Part shown: piece after piece, positions 43,114-51,504 of the stretch
Layout of the letters: every line of letters begins with the position of its first letter
Position numbering within the stretch: the stretch's first letter is position 1
NCBI RefSeq assembly: GCF_020731285.1
Contig: NZ_JAJFOW010000040.1
Location: forward strand, 1-56,868
Reading direction: 5' to 3'
Origin: Cohnella baijiui
GTDB lineage: Bacteria > Bacillota > Bacilli > Paenibacillales > Paenibacillaceae
DNA length: 56,868 nucleotides
Translations under genes and position numbers: made by a program
Notes under the pieces: generated by a model
What the model was told of the DNA's origin: nothing
The model's database searches: none
The model's input: only the letters and a program-made list of their open reading frames with translations

Positions 43114-43791
43114 TCATTGAAAATAGTGCGGGTACTTCATCTTCAGCATCGACAAATCCGTAATGCTGAGCGTCAGATGCTCCTTCATCACCCGGTCGGC
43201 CGTCTCGGCGTCCCGGTCGCGTATGGCCTGCGCCATCCGCTCGTGCTGGGCGTACAGATGGCTCCAGGCATGATCGGTGACGAGCCGCAGCAGCCGGCTG
43301 CGGTTCAGATGCACGTTCATGCTTTGAAGCACCGCCCAGGTGTTCAGCTTGCGGCACCCTTCGAAGATCGTCCGGTGGAACGCCTCGTCCAGCTCGAACA
43401 TGCGCTTGTCGTCCTGGCGCGCCATGCTCTCGCGCTGGGCGCGGAGATTGTCCTCGAGCGCGACCAGCCGCTCCGCGGGGAACGACTCGCACGCGAGGCG
43501 GATGACGGCCCGCTCCAGCTGCTCGCGCATGAAGCGCGCCTCTTCGACCAGCTCCGAGTCGATGAGCGAGACGAACGTCCCCCGCTGCGGCAGCACCTGC
43601 ACCAGTCCTTCCTGGGCGAGCCGGACGAAGCTTTCGCGGACCGGCGTGCGGCTGACGCCGAACGAGAGCGAAGCTTCCTTTTCCGACAGCGCCGTGCCGG
43701 GGGGCAGGTCCAGGCTGAGAATCCGGTCCCGGAGCTGCGCATAGACGGTCTCTCGGGCGGAACGCGAAGGAGGCATGCGAAATTGATCCAT
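43114..43791 (-). CDS. GntR/FadR-family regulator of hexuronate genes
   Basis: 225 residues. Winged helix at 15-75 (PGTALSEKEASLSFGVSRTPVRESFVRLAQEGLVQVLPQRGTFVSLI) and an FCD effector-binding domain (FMREQLERAVIRLA, then DEAFHRTIFEGC and HERMAQAIRDRDAETADRVMKEHL). ATG 43791 has GGAGGTG about 6 nt upstream. It is the first gene of the uxuAB operon and faces uxaC, with a 34-bp palindrome between them, so it probably represses both directions until a hexuronate is present, like UxuR/ExuR. Confidence 0.88.
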   Translation of the reverse strand: MDQFRMPPSRSARETVYAQLRDRILSLDLPPGTALSEKEASLSFGVSRTPVRESFVRLAQEGLVQVLPQRGTFVSLIDSELVEEARFMREQLERAVIRLACESFPAERLVALEDNLRAQRESMARQDDKRMFELDEAFHRTIFEGCRKLNTWAVLQSMNVHLNRSRLLRLVTDHAWSHLYAQHERMAQAIRDRDAETADRVMKEHLTLSITDLSMLKMKYPHYFQ

Positions 43792-43808
43792 CGGATTCAC
43801 CTCCAGGA

Positions 43809-43842
43809 TTCCATACTACCATACTTGTATGGTAGTATGGAA
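43809..43842. promoter_or_regulatory. 34-bp palindromic operator between gntR and uxaC
   Basis: TTCCATACTACCATAC (43809-43824), a TT centre and the exact reverse complement GTATGGTAGTATGGAA (43827-43842). Each arm itself holds two copies of CCATAC, so it may bind two dimers. It occupies the divergent promoter region and is the best candidate site for the GntR regulator. Confidence 0.85.
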
Positions 43843-43884
43843 CACATCAGATCTTATCATTTTTTAATAAGGAGGAGGATGTCG

Positions 43885-45285
43885 ATGTCCATCTTCGATA
43901 CGGAACATCTGCTGCTGACGACGAAGAGCGCCCGCATCTTGTATCACGATTACGCGGCGGCCATGCCGATCATCGATTACCACAACCATCTGGATCCGCA
44001 AAAAATCGCGGACGGCCATCGGTTTCTCAACCTGACGGAGCTGTGGCTGAACGGGGATCATTACAAATGGAGAGCGCTGCGCTGGCTAGGCGTAGACGAG
44101 GCCTTCATTACGGGCGAGGCTTCGGATAAGGAGAAGTTTCTGGCGTGGGCTCGCGCGGTACCGGCGATGGCCGGCAATCCGCTCTATCATTGGACGCATC
44201 TGGAGCTGGACCGTCACTTCGGCATCCGCGAGCGGCTATCCGCGGACAACGCCGAGGAGATATGGGCGCGGTGCAACGAGCAGCTGGCGGACCCCGCACT
44301 TCACGCCTCCGGCTTGCTCGGCAAGTTTGACGTGAGAGCGGCCTGCACGACGGACGACCCGGCGGATCCGCTGACGGCGCACCGCCGCATCCAGGAAGAT
44401 GGGAAGGTAAGCGCGAAGGTCGCGCCGACGTTCCGGCCCGATCGGATCCTCGACATCGCCAGGGCGGACTTCCAGAGTTATATGAAAGAACTAGGCGGGG
44501 CAGCGGAGGTGGACATCGCCGCGCTGCCGCAATTGCTCGAGGCGGTCGAACGGCGCGTGGCGCACTTCCACGACCGCGGCTGCCGGCTTTCGGATCACGG
44601 CTTCGGCGAGCTGCCCTTCGAACCGGCGGGCGAAGCGGACGCCACGGCGATCTTTGCGCGCGCGCTGCGGGGAGAGCGGGTGACGGAGACCGAGGCGAAG
44701 CAGTATCAGACGTTCGTGCTGCTGCGTCTTTCCGAGCTGTACCATGCTCGCGGCTGGGCGATGCAGCTGCATATCGGCGCCATCCGCAACAACAACGCGC
44801 GCATGTCGTCGAGGCTTGGCAAGGACGCGGGCTACGACTCGATCCTCGACTTTCATCTGGCCCGTTCGCTGAACGGCCTGCTGAACGCGATGGACGAGGC
44901 GGACCGGCTGCCCAAGACGATCGTCTACACGCTTTACCCGGCGCAGTACGACATGATCGCGACGACGATCGGCAACTTTCAGGGCGGCGGGGTGCGCGGC
45001 AAGCTTCAGCTCGGCTCGGCTTGGTGGTTCCACGATCAGAAGGACGGGATGCGGCAGCAGATTCGATCGCTCGCGAACATCGGCCTCGTCAGCGCGTTCG
45101 TCGGCATGCTGACGGACTCCCGCAGCTTCATGTCCTTTCCCCGGCACGAATATTTCCGCCGCGTGCTGTGCGGCTTGTTCGGCACCTGGATCGAGGAGGG
45201 CGAGCTGCCCGCCGACTACGCATACGTCGGCGAGATCGTCCGCGACATCTGCTACCGCAATGCAGAGGCTTACTTCGGACTCTGA
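43885..45285 (+). CDS. uxaC: Glucuronate (uronate) isomerase
   Basis: 466 residues, typical for UxaC. Amidohydrolase-fold motifs: PIIDYHNHLDPQKIADG near the N-terminus, HWTHLELDRHFGI, CTTDDPADPL, MQLHIGAIRNNN and MLTDSRSF near the C-terminus. It converts D-glucuronate to D-fructuronate, or galacturonate to tagaturonate. Two ATGs (43879 and 43885) follow AAGGAGG; 43885 has the better spacing. The end overlaps the convergent AraC gene by 16 bp. Its product feeds uxuB and uxuA. Confidence 0.95.
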   Translation: MSIFDTEHLLLTTKSARILYHDYAAAMPIIDYHNHLDPQKIADGHRFLNLTELWLNGDHYKWRALRWLGVDEAFITGEASDKEKFLAWARAVPAMAGNPLYHWTHLELDRHFGIRERLSADNAEEIWARCNEQLADPALHASGLLGKFDVRAACTTDDPADPLTAHRRIQEDGKVSAKVAPTFRPDRILDIARADFQSYMKELGGAAEVDIAALPQLLEAVERRVAHFHDRGCRLSDHGFGELPFEPAGEADATAIFARALRGERVTETEAKQYQTFVLLRLSELYHARGWAMQLHIGAIRNNNARMSSRLGKDAGYDSILDFHLARSLNGLLNAMDEADRLPKTIVYTLYPAQYDMIATTIGNFQGGGVRGKLQLGSAWWFHDQKDGMRQQIRSLANIGLVSAFVGMLTDSRSFMSFPRHEYFRRVLCGLFGTWIEEGELPADYAYVGEIVRDICYRNAEAYFGL

Positions 45286-46208
45286 TCCGGGAGCCCGTCC
45301 GGTCGGCCGCCGGTTAGCCGTCGGTAATCGCGGGGAGCGAGGCCCGTCCAGCGCTTGAACTGGCGGCTGAAATGCGCGATGTCCCGGTAGCCGAGGATGG
45401 CGGCGATCGTCTGCACGGTGTGCTTGGGATCGGCGAGCAGCTGCTTGGCTTCGTGCAGGACGAGCTCCGACCAGTAGGCGCGCGGAGAGACGCCGTACAC
45501 CTCCCGGAACGTGCGGCTCGCGTGGGAGGCGCTGATGCCGATCTCATCCGCGATCCGCTCGATGCCGTAATGCGATTCGCCCGCCTGCCCGTGATGGAAA
45601 TGCTGGCTTGCCAGCGCCTGGAGCCGGCCGGCGATCGCGTGGGCCATCGAGACTTTGCCGTCCTCGGGCGGCGAGAGATGGGCGCTCTCCGCAGAAAGCG
45701 CTTCCCAAAGTTGGGCGAACAGCTCGAAGACGCACGACTGCAGCCTCAGGCGGCCCGCGATAGAGCCCGCTTCGGCCGCCCCGGCGAGCTCCATCATCCG
45801 GCGCAGCGCCGGCGCGACCTTGGCGGCGACGGCGCCGTCCGCCGGGAAGAGCACTTGCTCCAGCCGGTTCAGCAGGGCGAGAAACAGCCGGTCGTCGAGA
45901 TCGAAGTGGAGGCAAAAGTAGGTGAAGGGTGCGCCGTCGCCGCTGCGGCTGTCGTGCGATTCGCCCGGCTTCAGGAGGAGCAGGTCGCCGGGCTGCTGGG
46001 CGTAGGCGACGCCGTTCACGGTCATCGTCTGCCTGCCTTCGAGCAAGTAGTTGATCTCGTATTGGGGATGCTCGTGGGTCGGATAGGACCATGTCCCGGG
46101 AACGCGCCGCATATGAATGCCAAACAGGTTCAAGGTCGTCTTGACGTCAGGAAAGACCGTTTCGTGATCGGTCCGTTCGAAGCCCGCGGGCGGGCGGGGA
46201 GCGGTCAT
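45270..46208 (-). CDS. AraC-family regulator with cupin sensor domain
   Basis: 312 residues. An N-terminal cupin (HEHPQYEINYLLEGRQTMTVNG, then PGDLLLLKPGESHDS) is followed by a C-terminal AraC DNA-binding domain (IERIADEIGISASHASRTFREVYGVSPRAYWSEL and TIAAILGYRDIAHFSRQFKRWTGLAPRDYR). It is divergent from the alpha-glucuronidase gene across 195 bp, which it likely activates in response to an aldouronate or uronate. The last codons overlap uxaC. Confidence 0.9.
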   Translation of the reverse strand: MTAPRPPAGFERTDHETVFPDVKTTLNLFGIHMRRVPGTWSYPTHEHPQYEINYLLEGRQTMTVNGVAYAQQPGDLLLLKPGESHDSRSGDGAPFTYFCLHFDLDDRLFLALLNRLEQVLFPADGAVAAKVAPALRRMMELAGAAEAGSIAGRLRLQSCVFELFAQLWEALSAESAHLSPPEDGKVSMAHAIAGRLQALASQHFHHGQAGESHYGIERIADEIGISASHASRTFREVYGVSPRAYWSELVLHEAKQLLADPKHTVQTIAAILGYRDIAHFSRQFKRWTGLAPRDYRRLTGGRPDGLPDQSPK

Positions 46209-46402
46209 GCGCGGATTCTCCTTTCGGCTTCGCCTTGTGCGAATCGGATGGATCCAGTATACGCTGATCGCGCGATTTGGGTAAATACCCGCCCGGTTTG
46301 GCTATGGTTCGCCGTGTTTGGTTCGTGCTAGGATGAACCCGAATGGACGCTTGCGACCGTTTTCAAAAAGAATGGATCAATCGGAGATGGGGGAACGACA
46401 TC

Positions 46403-48478
46403 GTGACGGCTCATGACACCTTTAGCAAGATGGCGGGTTACGACGCTTGGCTTCGCCGCGGCAGGCTGCCGGAAGCGGCGCTGCGGGCGGCCGCAGAGCC
46501 CTGGACCCGCGCCGTCTGCGCCGCGGAGGGCGAATTGCGCGTCGAGACGGCGGCCGCCGAGCTGACGGAAGCCCTGGCAGGCTTGCTTGGCGAGCGACCC
46601 GCGCGATTGCGGTCGGCCGGGGATGCGCCCTGCATCGTGCTCGGCACGTTCGCCGGCTGCGCGGAGGCGGGCGCGGCATTCGCGGCGCCGGAGCAGGCCG
46701 CGGTCGGCGGCGAAGGCTACCGCATCCGCGCGGACGCGGACGGCCGCCGGGTCGTGGTCGCCGGGACGACGGGAATCGGCGTCCTTTACGGCACATACCA
46801 TGTGCTGCGGTTGATCGGCGCCGGCGTTCCGCTTGCCGGGACGGACCTCTGCGAAAATCCGGCCAACGGGCTGCGAATGATCAACCAATGGGACAACGCG
46901 GACGGCAGTATCGAGCGCGGCTACGCTGGACGTTCGATCTTTTTCCGGGAGGGCGAAATCGTAGATGATTTGTCACGCGTTCGCGACTATGCGCGCCTGC
47001 TGGCTTCGGTCGGCGTCAACGCGATCTCGATCAACAATGTGAACGTGCACCTCCCGGAGACGCTGTTCATGACGGAGCGCCATCTGCCGCGGGTCTCGGG
47101 CCTTGCGGACCTGTTCCGCGCGTACGGGATCAAGCTGTTTCTGAGCGCGAACTACGCGGCGCCGATCGAGATCGGCGGCCTGGACACGGCCGATCCGCTC
47201 GATCCCGGCGTGCGGGATTGGTGGAAGGCGAAGACGGAGGAGATTTACCGCAGCGTGCCGGACTTCGGCGGCTATCTCGTCAAAGCGGACTCCGAGTTCC
47301 GCCCCGGTCCGTTGACCTACGGCCGCGACCATGCGGACGGCGCGAACATGCTGGCCGAGGCGCTGCGCCCTTACGGCGGCATCGTCGTCTGGCGCTGCTT
47401 CGTCTACAATTGCAGGCAGGACTGGCGAGACCGCAAGACGGATCGCGCGCGGGCGGCATACGACCACTTCACCCCGCTGGACGGCCGCTTCCTGGACAAC
47501 GTCGTCCTGCAGGTGAAGAACGGGCCGATGGATTTCCAGGTGCGCGAGCCTGTATCGCCGCTGTTCGGGGCGATGGAACGCACCAACATGACGATCGAAT
47601 TCCAGGCGACCCAGGAGTACACCGGCCAGCAGAGGCATCTCTGCTATCTGGTGCCGCAATGGAAGGAAGCGCTCGATTTCGATACGCACGCTCAAGGTCC
47701 GGGCTCGACGGTTAAGCGCGTCGTGGACCGCACCCTTTTCGGCGGCAGTCACGGAGGATTTGCCGCGGTGTCCAACATCGGGGACGACGCCAACTGGACG
47801 GGGCATACGCTCGCCCAAGCGAATCTGTACGGGTTCGGCCGTCTCGCCTGGAACCCGGAGCTCTCCGCCGAGGAGATCGCCGAGGAATGGGTCAAGCTCA
47901 CGTTCGGCGCGGACGAGCTCGTCGTGCGCACCGTGCTCGCCATGCTGATGGATTCCTGGAGCATCTACGAGTCGTATACGGCGCCGCTCGGCGTCGGCTG
48001 GATGGTCAAGCCGAACCACCACTACGGGCCCGACGTAGACGGCTACGAATATTCAATGTGGGGGACATACCACTTCGCGGACCGCGATGGCATCGGCGTC
48101 GACCGGACGCGGGCGACCGGCACCGGATACGCCGGCCAGTACCGCGACCCGAACGCGTCGCGGTACGAGTCGCTGGACGAAACGCCCGACGAGCTGGTGC
48201 TGTTCTTCCATCACGTGCCCTATTCGCATGTGCTGAAGTCCGGCAAGACGGTCATCCAGCATATTTACGACACCCGCTTCGAAGGGGCGGAACGCGCCGA
48301 GGCGCTGATCGCCGCTTGGCGCTCGCTCGAGAGCCGGGTGGATGCGGCCCGTTTCGCGCAGGTGAAGGCGCGGCTCGAAGAGCAGGCGGCGCATGCCCGG
48401 GAATGGCGCGACGTGTTGAATACGTACTTTTGGCGCAAGAGCGGCATCCCGGACGCCGCCGGACGAACCATCAATTAA
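46403..48478 (+). CDS. aguA: GH67 alpha-glucuronidase, intracellular
   Basis: 691 residues, standard for GH67. Catalytic residues are in place with exactly the spacing of the Geobacillus enzyme: E298 in VKADSEFRPGP (general acid), and D377 in NGPMDFQ plus E405 in FQATQEYTGQ (general base pair). Domains: N-terminal beta sandwich 1-140, central TIM barrel and a helical C-terminal domain. It removes (4-O-methyl)glucuronic acid from the non-reducing end of aldouronates from glucuronoxylan. There is no signal peptide, so the substrate must be imported. GTG 46403 has GGGGG 9 nt upstream; an in-frame ATG at 46343 has no ribosome-binding site. Confidence 0.94.
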   Translation: MTAHDTFSKMAGYDAWLRRGRLPEAALRAAAEPWTRAVCAAEGELRVETAAAELTEALAGLLGERPARLRSAGDAPCIVLGTFAGCAEAGAAFAAPEQAAVGGEGYRIRADADGRRVVVAGTTGIGVLYGTYHVLRLIGAGVPLAGTDLCENPANGLRMINQWDNADGSIERGYAGRSIFFREGEIVDDLSRVRDYARLLASVGVNAISINNVNVHLPETLFMTERHLPRVSGLADLFRAYGIKLFLSANYAAPIEIGGLDTADPLDPGVRDWWKAKTEEIYRSVPDFGGYLVKADSEFRPGPLTYGRDHADGANMLAEALRPYGGIVVWRCFVYNCRQDWRDRKTDRARAAYDHFTPLDGRFLDNVVLQVKNGPMDFQVREPVSPLFGAMERTNMTIEFQATQEYTGQQRHLCYLVPQWKEALDFDTHAQGPGSTVKRVVDRTLFGGSHGGFAAVSNIGDDANWTGHTLAQANLYGFGRLAWNPELSAEEIAEEWVKLTFGADELVVRTVLAMLMDSWSIYESYTAPLGVGWMVKPNHHYGPDVDGYEYSMWGTYHFADRDGIGVDRTRATGTGYAGQYRDPNASRYESLDETPDELVLFFHHVPYSHVLKSGKTVIQHIYDTRFEGAERAEALIAAWRSLESRVDAARFAQVKARLEEQAAHAREWRDVLNTYFWRKSGIPDAAGRTIN

Positions 48479-48485
48479 GGCGAAC

Positions 48486-48517
48486 AAAGCGCCCACAAGC
48501 CGGGCGCTTTTCTTTCG
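48486..48517 (+). terminator. Terminator after aguA
   Basis: AAAGCGCCC (48486-48494), loop ACAAGCC and GGGCGCTTT (48502-48510) form a 9-bp stem followed by TCTTT. It lies 8 nt after the aguA stop codon. Confidence 0.88.
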
Positions 48518-48547
48518 GCGCATCGCGTCGGCTTCGGCTGCTCCCGT

Positions 48548-49336
48548 TCAATATGCGTCCGGCGAAGAAGCGAAAAACCGGCGCAGCTCCCGCGCGACGA
48601 TCTTCGGCTTGCCGCCTCGATTGGCGTTGCCGGTAGCGCCGTGGCCGAGCGAGGGAAACGTCACGCGCCGAACGCGCGGCAGCGATTTTTCCAAGGCGTC
48701 CAGCGCCGTTCTCAAATATGCCGGGCTCTTGCCGCCGCCCAGCAAAAGCACCTCGGGCCGCATCGCCCGGAAACGCTCCAGTTCATCGCTCATCTCGGCT
48801 ACGAGCCGGAAGTCGTCACTCAGCGTAGGCGCGAGCATGTGGAAGGTAACGTCGCCGTCTTTCGCCTTTTTGTCCTCGCTCGCCATCATCATCTCCGTCA
48901 GCCGCTTGAGCATCCAGCGGGGCAGCGCGTTGAAGACGGATGGCCCCAGTTGCGCCCCTAGCATTCCGGTGACGAGCGCCGAGGACAGCTTGCCTTCGGC
49001 GAGCTCTTGCTGGAAGCGGGGAAGGAAGTCCATCGAAACCGAGCCCTTCACTGGCAAAGGAGGCTCGAAGATGGCCGTTTTGCGGATGGATGGGACGACA
49101 AGCGACGCCTGAAGCGCGACGAGCGCTCCTGAACTGACTCCCATCACATAAGGAGCTCCGGTCTCGGCAAGAAGCGCCTCCACGTCTTCGACCTCGTTTT
49201 GGACGGCGTATGACGCGGCGAACGAGCCGCTCAGTCCCCGGCCGCGCCGGTCGGGCAAATAAACGCGGAAGTCGTCGGCCAGCGCTTCGGCGAGCTGAAG
49301 GTGGCTTTGCGACGACTCCATGGCGCCGTGCAGCAC
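48548..49336 (-). pseudogene. Alpha/beta hydrolase lacking its N-terminus
   Basis: About 262 residues from GTG 49336, beginning directly at LHGAMESSQSHLQL. This is the HG.x oxyanion-hole segment that normally lies 20-30 residues into the protein, so the start Met and first beta-strands are missing. Nucleophile elbow GVSSGALVA, acid-region and His in LGHGATGN are present. The sequence immediately upstream of LHG belongs to a divergent TetR gene, so the 5' end and promoter were lost in a deletion. It could still be translated from a fused upstream frame but is probably inactive. Confidence 0.75.
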
Positions 49337-49831
49337 GACTTGGCCGAAAACATATGCGGGAAGCTTCGCCTGCCCGATCCGGAGCTTTCCTGGGAAGCGC
49401 AGGTGCTTTCCTTCGCGCGGGAGTACCGGACCGTCCTGCTATCGGTGCGGGACGCGGCCGAAATTTTGCTGGAGACGCCGCCGCTCCTGCCGAAGCGTCT
49501 CTTGTTTATGGAGTCGATGCTCCGAAATCTCGTGGAGGCCGGATTTCCGCCCGAAGAAATCGTGATGGCCGCCATGCTGGTCAACGATTACGTGCTGTCT
49601 TTCGTCAAAAACGAAACGCGGGACTTCAATCCGCCTGAGGAGGAGACGGGTCCGCCGAACGACTTTTTCGGCCGTTTGTCTCCCGAGCAATATCCGACGC
49701 TTTTCCGTTTAGCGCCTTATCTGATGCAGATCAATACGGAGGAGCATTTCGAGTACGGTTTGCAAATGCTGCTCGGCAGCCTCCGGCAAAGGCTGAAGGA
49801 TAAGCCGTCCGGGACAAGTTCGAACGACTGA
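49337..49831 (+). pseudogene. TetR-family regulator C-terminal fragment
   Basis: About 165 residues starting at LAENICGKLRLPDPELSWEAQVLSFAREYR, the region just after the helix-turn-helix in TetR_C_1 (tetracycline-repressor-like) regulators. FMESMLRNLVEAGFPPEEIVMAAMLVNDYVLSFVKNE is typical of the ligand domain. The DNA-binding domain is absent. The frame is open back to an ATG at 49301, but those twelve codons are antisense to the truncated hydrolase. The two genes were probably a divergent pair before a deletion fused them. Confidence 0.75.
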
Positions 49832-49903
49832 ACGGCGGCGGCAAAAATAGACCGGCATACGTCCAACCGAACCGGTTAAGTCAGGTTCACGGAGCGCCAT
49901 AGA

Positions 49904-49920
49904 GGGGGGGGGGGGGGGGG
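49904..49920. repeat. Homopolymeric tract of 17 G directly before a start codon
   Basis: Seventeen consecutive G at 49904-49920 end exactly at ATG 49921. The run also provides the only Shine-Dalgarno-like purine stretch for that gene. Such tracts are prone to slipped-strand length change, which would alter the spacing or exposure of the ribosome-binding site. A sequencing or assembly artefact in length is possible. Confidence 0.9.
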
Positions 49921-50709
49921 ATGATCTTGCGGATTTGCGAGGTGATCGAACGGTTGTGGCAGCCCGCGGCGGAACGGCCGGCCGAGACGGTGGACGGACT
50001 TGCGGCAGGCGAGCCCGATACGGAGGTGCGCGGCATCGCCGTGGCGTTCACGGCGTCTCAGTGCGTCCTCGAACAGGCGCGCGAACGGGGCGCCAACCTA
50101 TTGATCGTCCATGAAGGCGTCTACTACCGTCATGCGGGTCGGGCGGCGCGGGAGGATGACGTCAGCCGGATCAAGCGGGAAGCGATCGTCGCATCAGGCG
50201 TCGCCGTCTACCGGTTTCACGACGGCATCCACCGTTACCGGCCGGACGGGATCACGCTCGCGCTGGCGAAGGCGCTCGGCTGGGCGTCGCGGATCGTGGA
50301 GCATCGTCCGGCCGCCGCGTTGCTCACTCTGCCTATGCAGTCGGCGGCCGAGGTGGCGAGCCACGTCAAAGCGCGTCTTGGCTTGCCTTTCGTGCGCCTC
50401 GCGGGCGACCCGGCGACATCATGCGTGCGGGTCGGCCTCCTCGCGGGCTATCGCGGCGGGGGAGAGCTCGCGATCCCGCTGTACGAGGAAGGGGTCGACC
50501 TCCTCATTGCGGGCGAGGGACCGGAGTGGGAGACGCCCGAATACGTGCGCGACGCCGTCGCCCAAGGCCGGCCCAAAGCGCTCCTTCTGCTCGGTCACGC
50601 CGCGAGCGAGGAACCGGGCATGGCCGCGCTGGCCGAAGAGCTGAGACGTGTCTATCCGCAGGTGCCGGTCCTGTTCTTGTCCGATCCGCCGATATTTCAA
50701 TCGCTGTAG
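49921..50709 (+). CDS. Nif3-like dinuclear metal-centre protein
   Basis: 262 residues. NIF3/YqfO-type motifs: VRGIAVAFTASQCVLEQARERGANLLIVHEGVYY near the N-terminus (metal-binding His-Glu), the central LLAGYRGGGELAIPLYEEGVDLLIAGEGPEWET and the C-terminal LLLLGHAASEEPGMAALAEELRRVYPQVPVLFL. Family members are hexameric rings with two metals; they are annotated as GTP cyclohydrolase I type 2, but their role is poorly known. ATG follows a 17-G tract with no spacer. No partner operon is evident. Confidence 0.85.
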   Translation: MILRICEVIERLWQPAAERPAETVDGLAAGEPDTEVRGIAVAFTASQCVLEQARERGANLLIVHEGVYYRHAGRAAREDDVSRIKREAIVASGVAVYRFHDGIHRYRPDGITLALAKALGWASRIVEHRPAAALLTLPMQSAAEVASHVKARLGLPFVRLAGDPATSCVRVGLLAGYRGGGELAIPLYEEGVDLLIAGEGPEWETPEYVRDAVAQGRPKALLLLGHAASEEPGMAALAEELRRVYPQVPVLFLSDPPIFQSL

Positions 50710-50801
50710 CGTACGGGATGGACGTCCGCCCATGCGCATTCGCCCTTTCCGCATATGGTGACAGGAGGAAGTCCCTATCGCCGCGGAAGGAGTGGATGTA
50801 G

Positions 50802-51383
50802 ATGGCGGCCAAACGGAAGAGACCGGCGAACGCGTACGTTACGGGCGCGTTGTTGCAGCGGGTGGCGGGGGTCATGCTGCCCTTTTACCAAGCGGTGGCG
50901 AGCAGCGAGACGTTCGCGCGCAAGTGGAGCCGGGCGCTGCTATCGCTGGACCTGGACCGCATGCTGAAGCTGCTGCGCGCGGTCTCGCGGGGCGCGCGCA
51001 AGGAGCGGCTCGGGATCGGGACGAACGCGATCGGATACTTCGTCTCGTTCCCCGCGGCCAAGCCGATCTGGCAATATACGGATGGGGTAACGATCCCGCC
51101 GGGCACGGTGCAATACACGTTCGAGACGCGCATTCACCGCGCGATCGCCCGGGCCGTACTGCCGCTCTACCGGGAGCTGGCGCGCAACCGCTGCTTCGCG
51201 GCCGCGCTCGCGGGCGCGATTCGCAGCGGCGACCGGCGGGCGGCGAACGCGATGACGCGCGGCCTCGTTGGGACGGCAGCACTCGCTCGCGTCGAGATCG
51301 AGTCGTCGGGGCTTGCGCTGACTTTCCGATACAAGTCGACGCAGTATCCGTACCGTCATCTGTTTTTTCGCGACGTTCCTTAA
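50802..51383 (+). CDS. Conserved protein of unknown function
   Basis: 193 residues, strongly basic and soluble. Two helix-rich halves: LQRVAGVMLPFYQAVASSETFARKWSRALLSLDLDRMLKLLRAVS near the N-terminus and FETRIHRAIARAVLPLYRELARNRCFAAALAGAIRSGDRRAANAM later, with a beta-hairpin of GIGTNAIGYFVSFP between. GGAG lies 9 nt before ATG. The layout suggests a helical bundle protein. I do not recognise a named family. Confidence 0.68.
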   Translation: MAAKRKRPANAYVTGALLQRVAGVMLPFYQAVASSETFARKWSRALLSLDLDRMLKLLRAVSRGARKERLGIGTNAIGYFVSFPAAKPIWQYTDGVTIPPGTVQYTFETRIHRAIARAVLPLYRELARNRCFAAALAGAIRSGDRRAANAMTRGLVGTAALARVEIESSGLALTFRYKSTQYPYRHLFFRDVP

Positions 51384-51504
51384 TCCGGGGGCCGGCGGAA
51401 GGCGAACAGCCCGAAGCCGGCCTTCGGCGTTCCCGTGCGCACGGCCCGTCCTTTTTGTGATATAACAAGAAGAAACGTTATTATCGCGCAAGGAGACATC
51501 GCTT

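Noticed and set aside
42739..43884. Upstream extension of the uxaC frame
   Set aside because: It overlaps uxuA and gntR antisense; the operator and AAGGAGG place the start at 43885.
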